Of a stretch of DNA of 64,000 bases, positions 63,737 to 64,000 are shown piece after piece; within the stretch, counting starts at the first letter, position 1, and each line of letters starts with the position of its first letter. Origin of the DNA: Candidatus Heimdallarchaeota archaeon (GTDB taxonomy: Archaea; Asgardarchaeota; Heimdallarchaeia; Heimdallarchaeales; Heimdallarchaeaceae); NCBI GenBank assembly GCA_030603365.1, contig JAUVXV010000001.1, forward strand, positions 496,001 to 560,000. The letters run 5' to 3'. The notes below the pieces were generated by a model. That model saw only the letters and a program-made list of their open reading frames with translations, did not search any database and was not told the DNA's origin. The translations under genes and the position numbers were made by a program.

Positions 63737-63780
63737 TCAATCTTATCTGGTGAATTCAACGAGAATAAAGATAAGATTGA
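63737..63780. repeat. Perfect 12-bp inverted repeat in a promoter region
   Basis: TCAATCTTATCT (63737-63748) and AGATAAGATTGA (63769-63780) are perfect reverse complements with a 20-base spacer, 32 bases centre to centre. It could be an operator, a hairpin in the leader or the end signal of the upstream gene; there is no long T-run after it. Confidence 0.8.
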
Positions 63781-63823
63781 TATACTATTAATTCTATTTT
63801 TACCCAAAGTGTTGGTGAATGTA

Positions 63824-64000
63824 ATGAGTCTCTCTGGACAACAAATCGAACAAACATTGCATGAGTTTGAGGCAAATACTGAAGGAATTTTAGGATGTTC
63901 AATAATCTATGCAAAAGATGCTCTGTTATTAGCAGAATCATCTCAAAAATTCGAAAGGCTCGTGATTCAATGGTTAAGTGAGAAAATGCTCTCATTAGCA
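63824..64000 (+). CDS. Roadblock/LC7-domain protein, C-terminus cut by window edge
   Basis: Fifty-nine codons are visible from ATG 63824 to the right edge, with no stop. The sequence IEQTLHEFEANTEGILGCSI (residues 8-27) is a typical roadblock start: a helix, then a GILGCSII strand, then IYAKDALLLAES. In Asgard archaea such proteins often partner small GTPases as regulators of MglB type. The partner is not in the window. It is the last feature. Confidence 0.7.
   Translation, partial: MSLSGQQIEQTLHEFEANTEGILGCSIIYAKDALLLAESSQKFERLVIQWLSEKMLSLA

Overview
The window is 64 kb of AT-rich archaeal DNA. It encodes archaeal-type PheRS (alpha and beta), archaeal AlaRS, TFB, Kae1 and Bud32, PriS and PriL primase, an XPD-like helicase, SepF, a pyruvoyl arginine decarboxylase, a CofE-like F420 enzyme, 2-phosphoglycerate kinase-like proteins and TATA-box promoters, several of them leaderless. 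It also carries eukaryote-like elements: an Rpn11/CSN5-like JAMM protein, a winged-helix array ending in a variant RING finger, and several roadblock/longin-like proteins. Together these suggest an Asgard archaeon, most likely of the Heimdallarchaeia type. This is inferred from gene content; no rRNA or tRNA gene was found to confirm it.

Layout. 0-7.3 kb: a minus-strand group (thioredoxin reductase-like protein, LmbE-type deacetylase, TPR protein cut by the left edge), a small winged-helix regulator with its own hairpin terminator, a kinase-like protein, a CBS protein, and a tandem metallophosphoesterase whose second copy has lost its metal ligands. 7.3-12.4 kb: one 5-kb gene for a giant single-pass surface protein whose cytoplasmic tail looks like a longin/roadblock fold. 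12.4-16.3 kb: a GcvH-like protein lacking the lipoyl lysine, then pheS-pheT. 16.3-18.2 kb: two divergent 2-phosphoglycerate kinase paralogues. 18.3-23.7 kb: two zinc-finger membrane proteins, kae1, a radical SAM gene, and bud32 with an AIR-synthase-like gene on the other strand.

23.7-28.6 kb: three proteins sharing a roadblock-like C-terminal domain, a zinc-ribbon membrane protein and a long acidic low-complexity protein. 28.8-33.5 kb: a second kinase-like protein beside the membrane-anchored Rpn11-like JAMM protein, then a cofactor pair (CofE-like, DHPS) and a GHMP kinase. 33.6-41.5 kb: an AAA+ ATPase with a winged helix, membrane proteins, an orphan ABC ATPase, a MazG-like protein, the winged-helix/RING protein and glutamine synthetase. 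41.6-50.5 kb: arginine decarboxylase, a PKD surface protein, a GH57-like protein with altered catalytic motif, TFB, SepF and AlaRS.

50.6-60.1 kb: an Eis-like acetyltransferase, a dinB-priL-priS operon with a PIP box on DinB, a secreted phospholipase D/lamin-tail protein, a small unknown and an XPD-like helicase. 60.4-64 kb: a TPR protein overlapping a PD-(D/E)XK nuclease-like gene, a longin-like protein and a roadblock protein cut by the right edge, the last preceded by a perfect 12-bp inverted repeat.

Most of the window is informational and cofactor housekeeping. The unusual layer is the set of roadblock/longin-like proteins, the giant receptor-like protein, and the JAMM and RING-like proteins, which hint at membrane-linked GTPase control and ubiquitin-type signalling. 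No ubiquitin, E1, E2 or small GTPase gene was seen. No CRISPR array, insertion sequence or prophage was seen.
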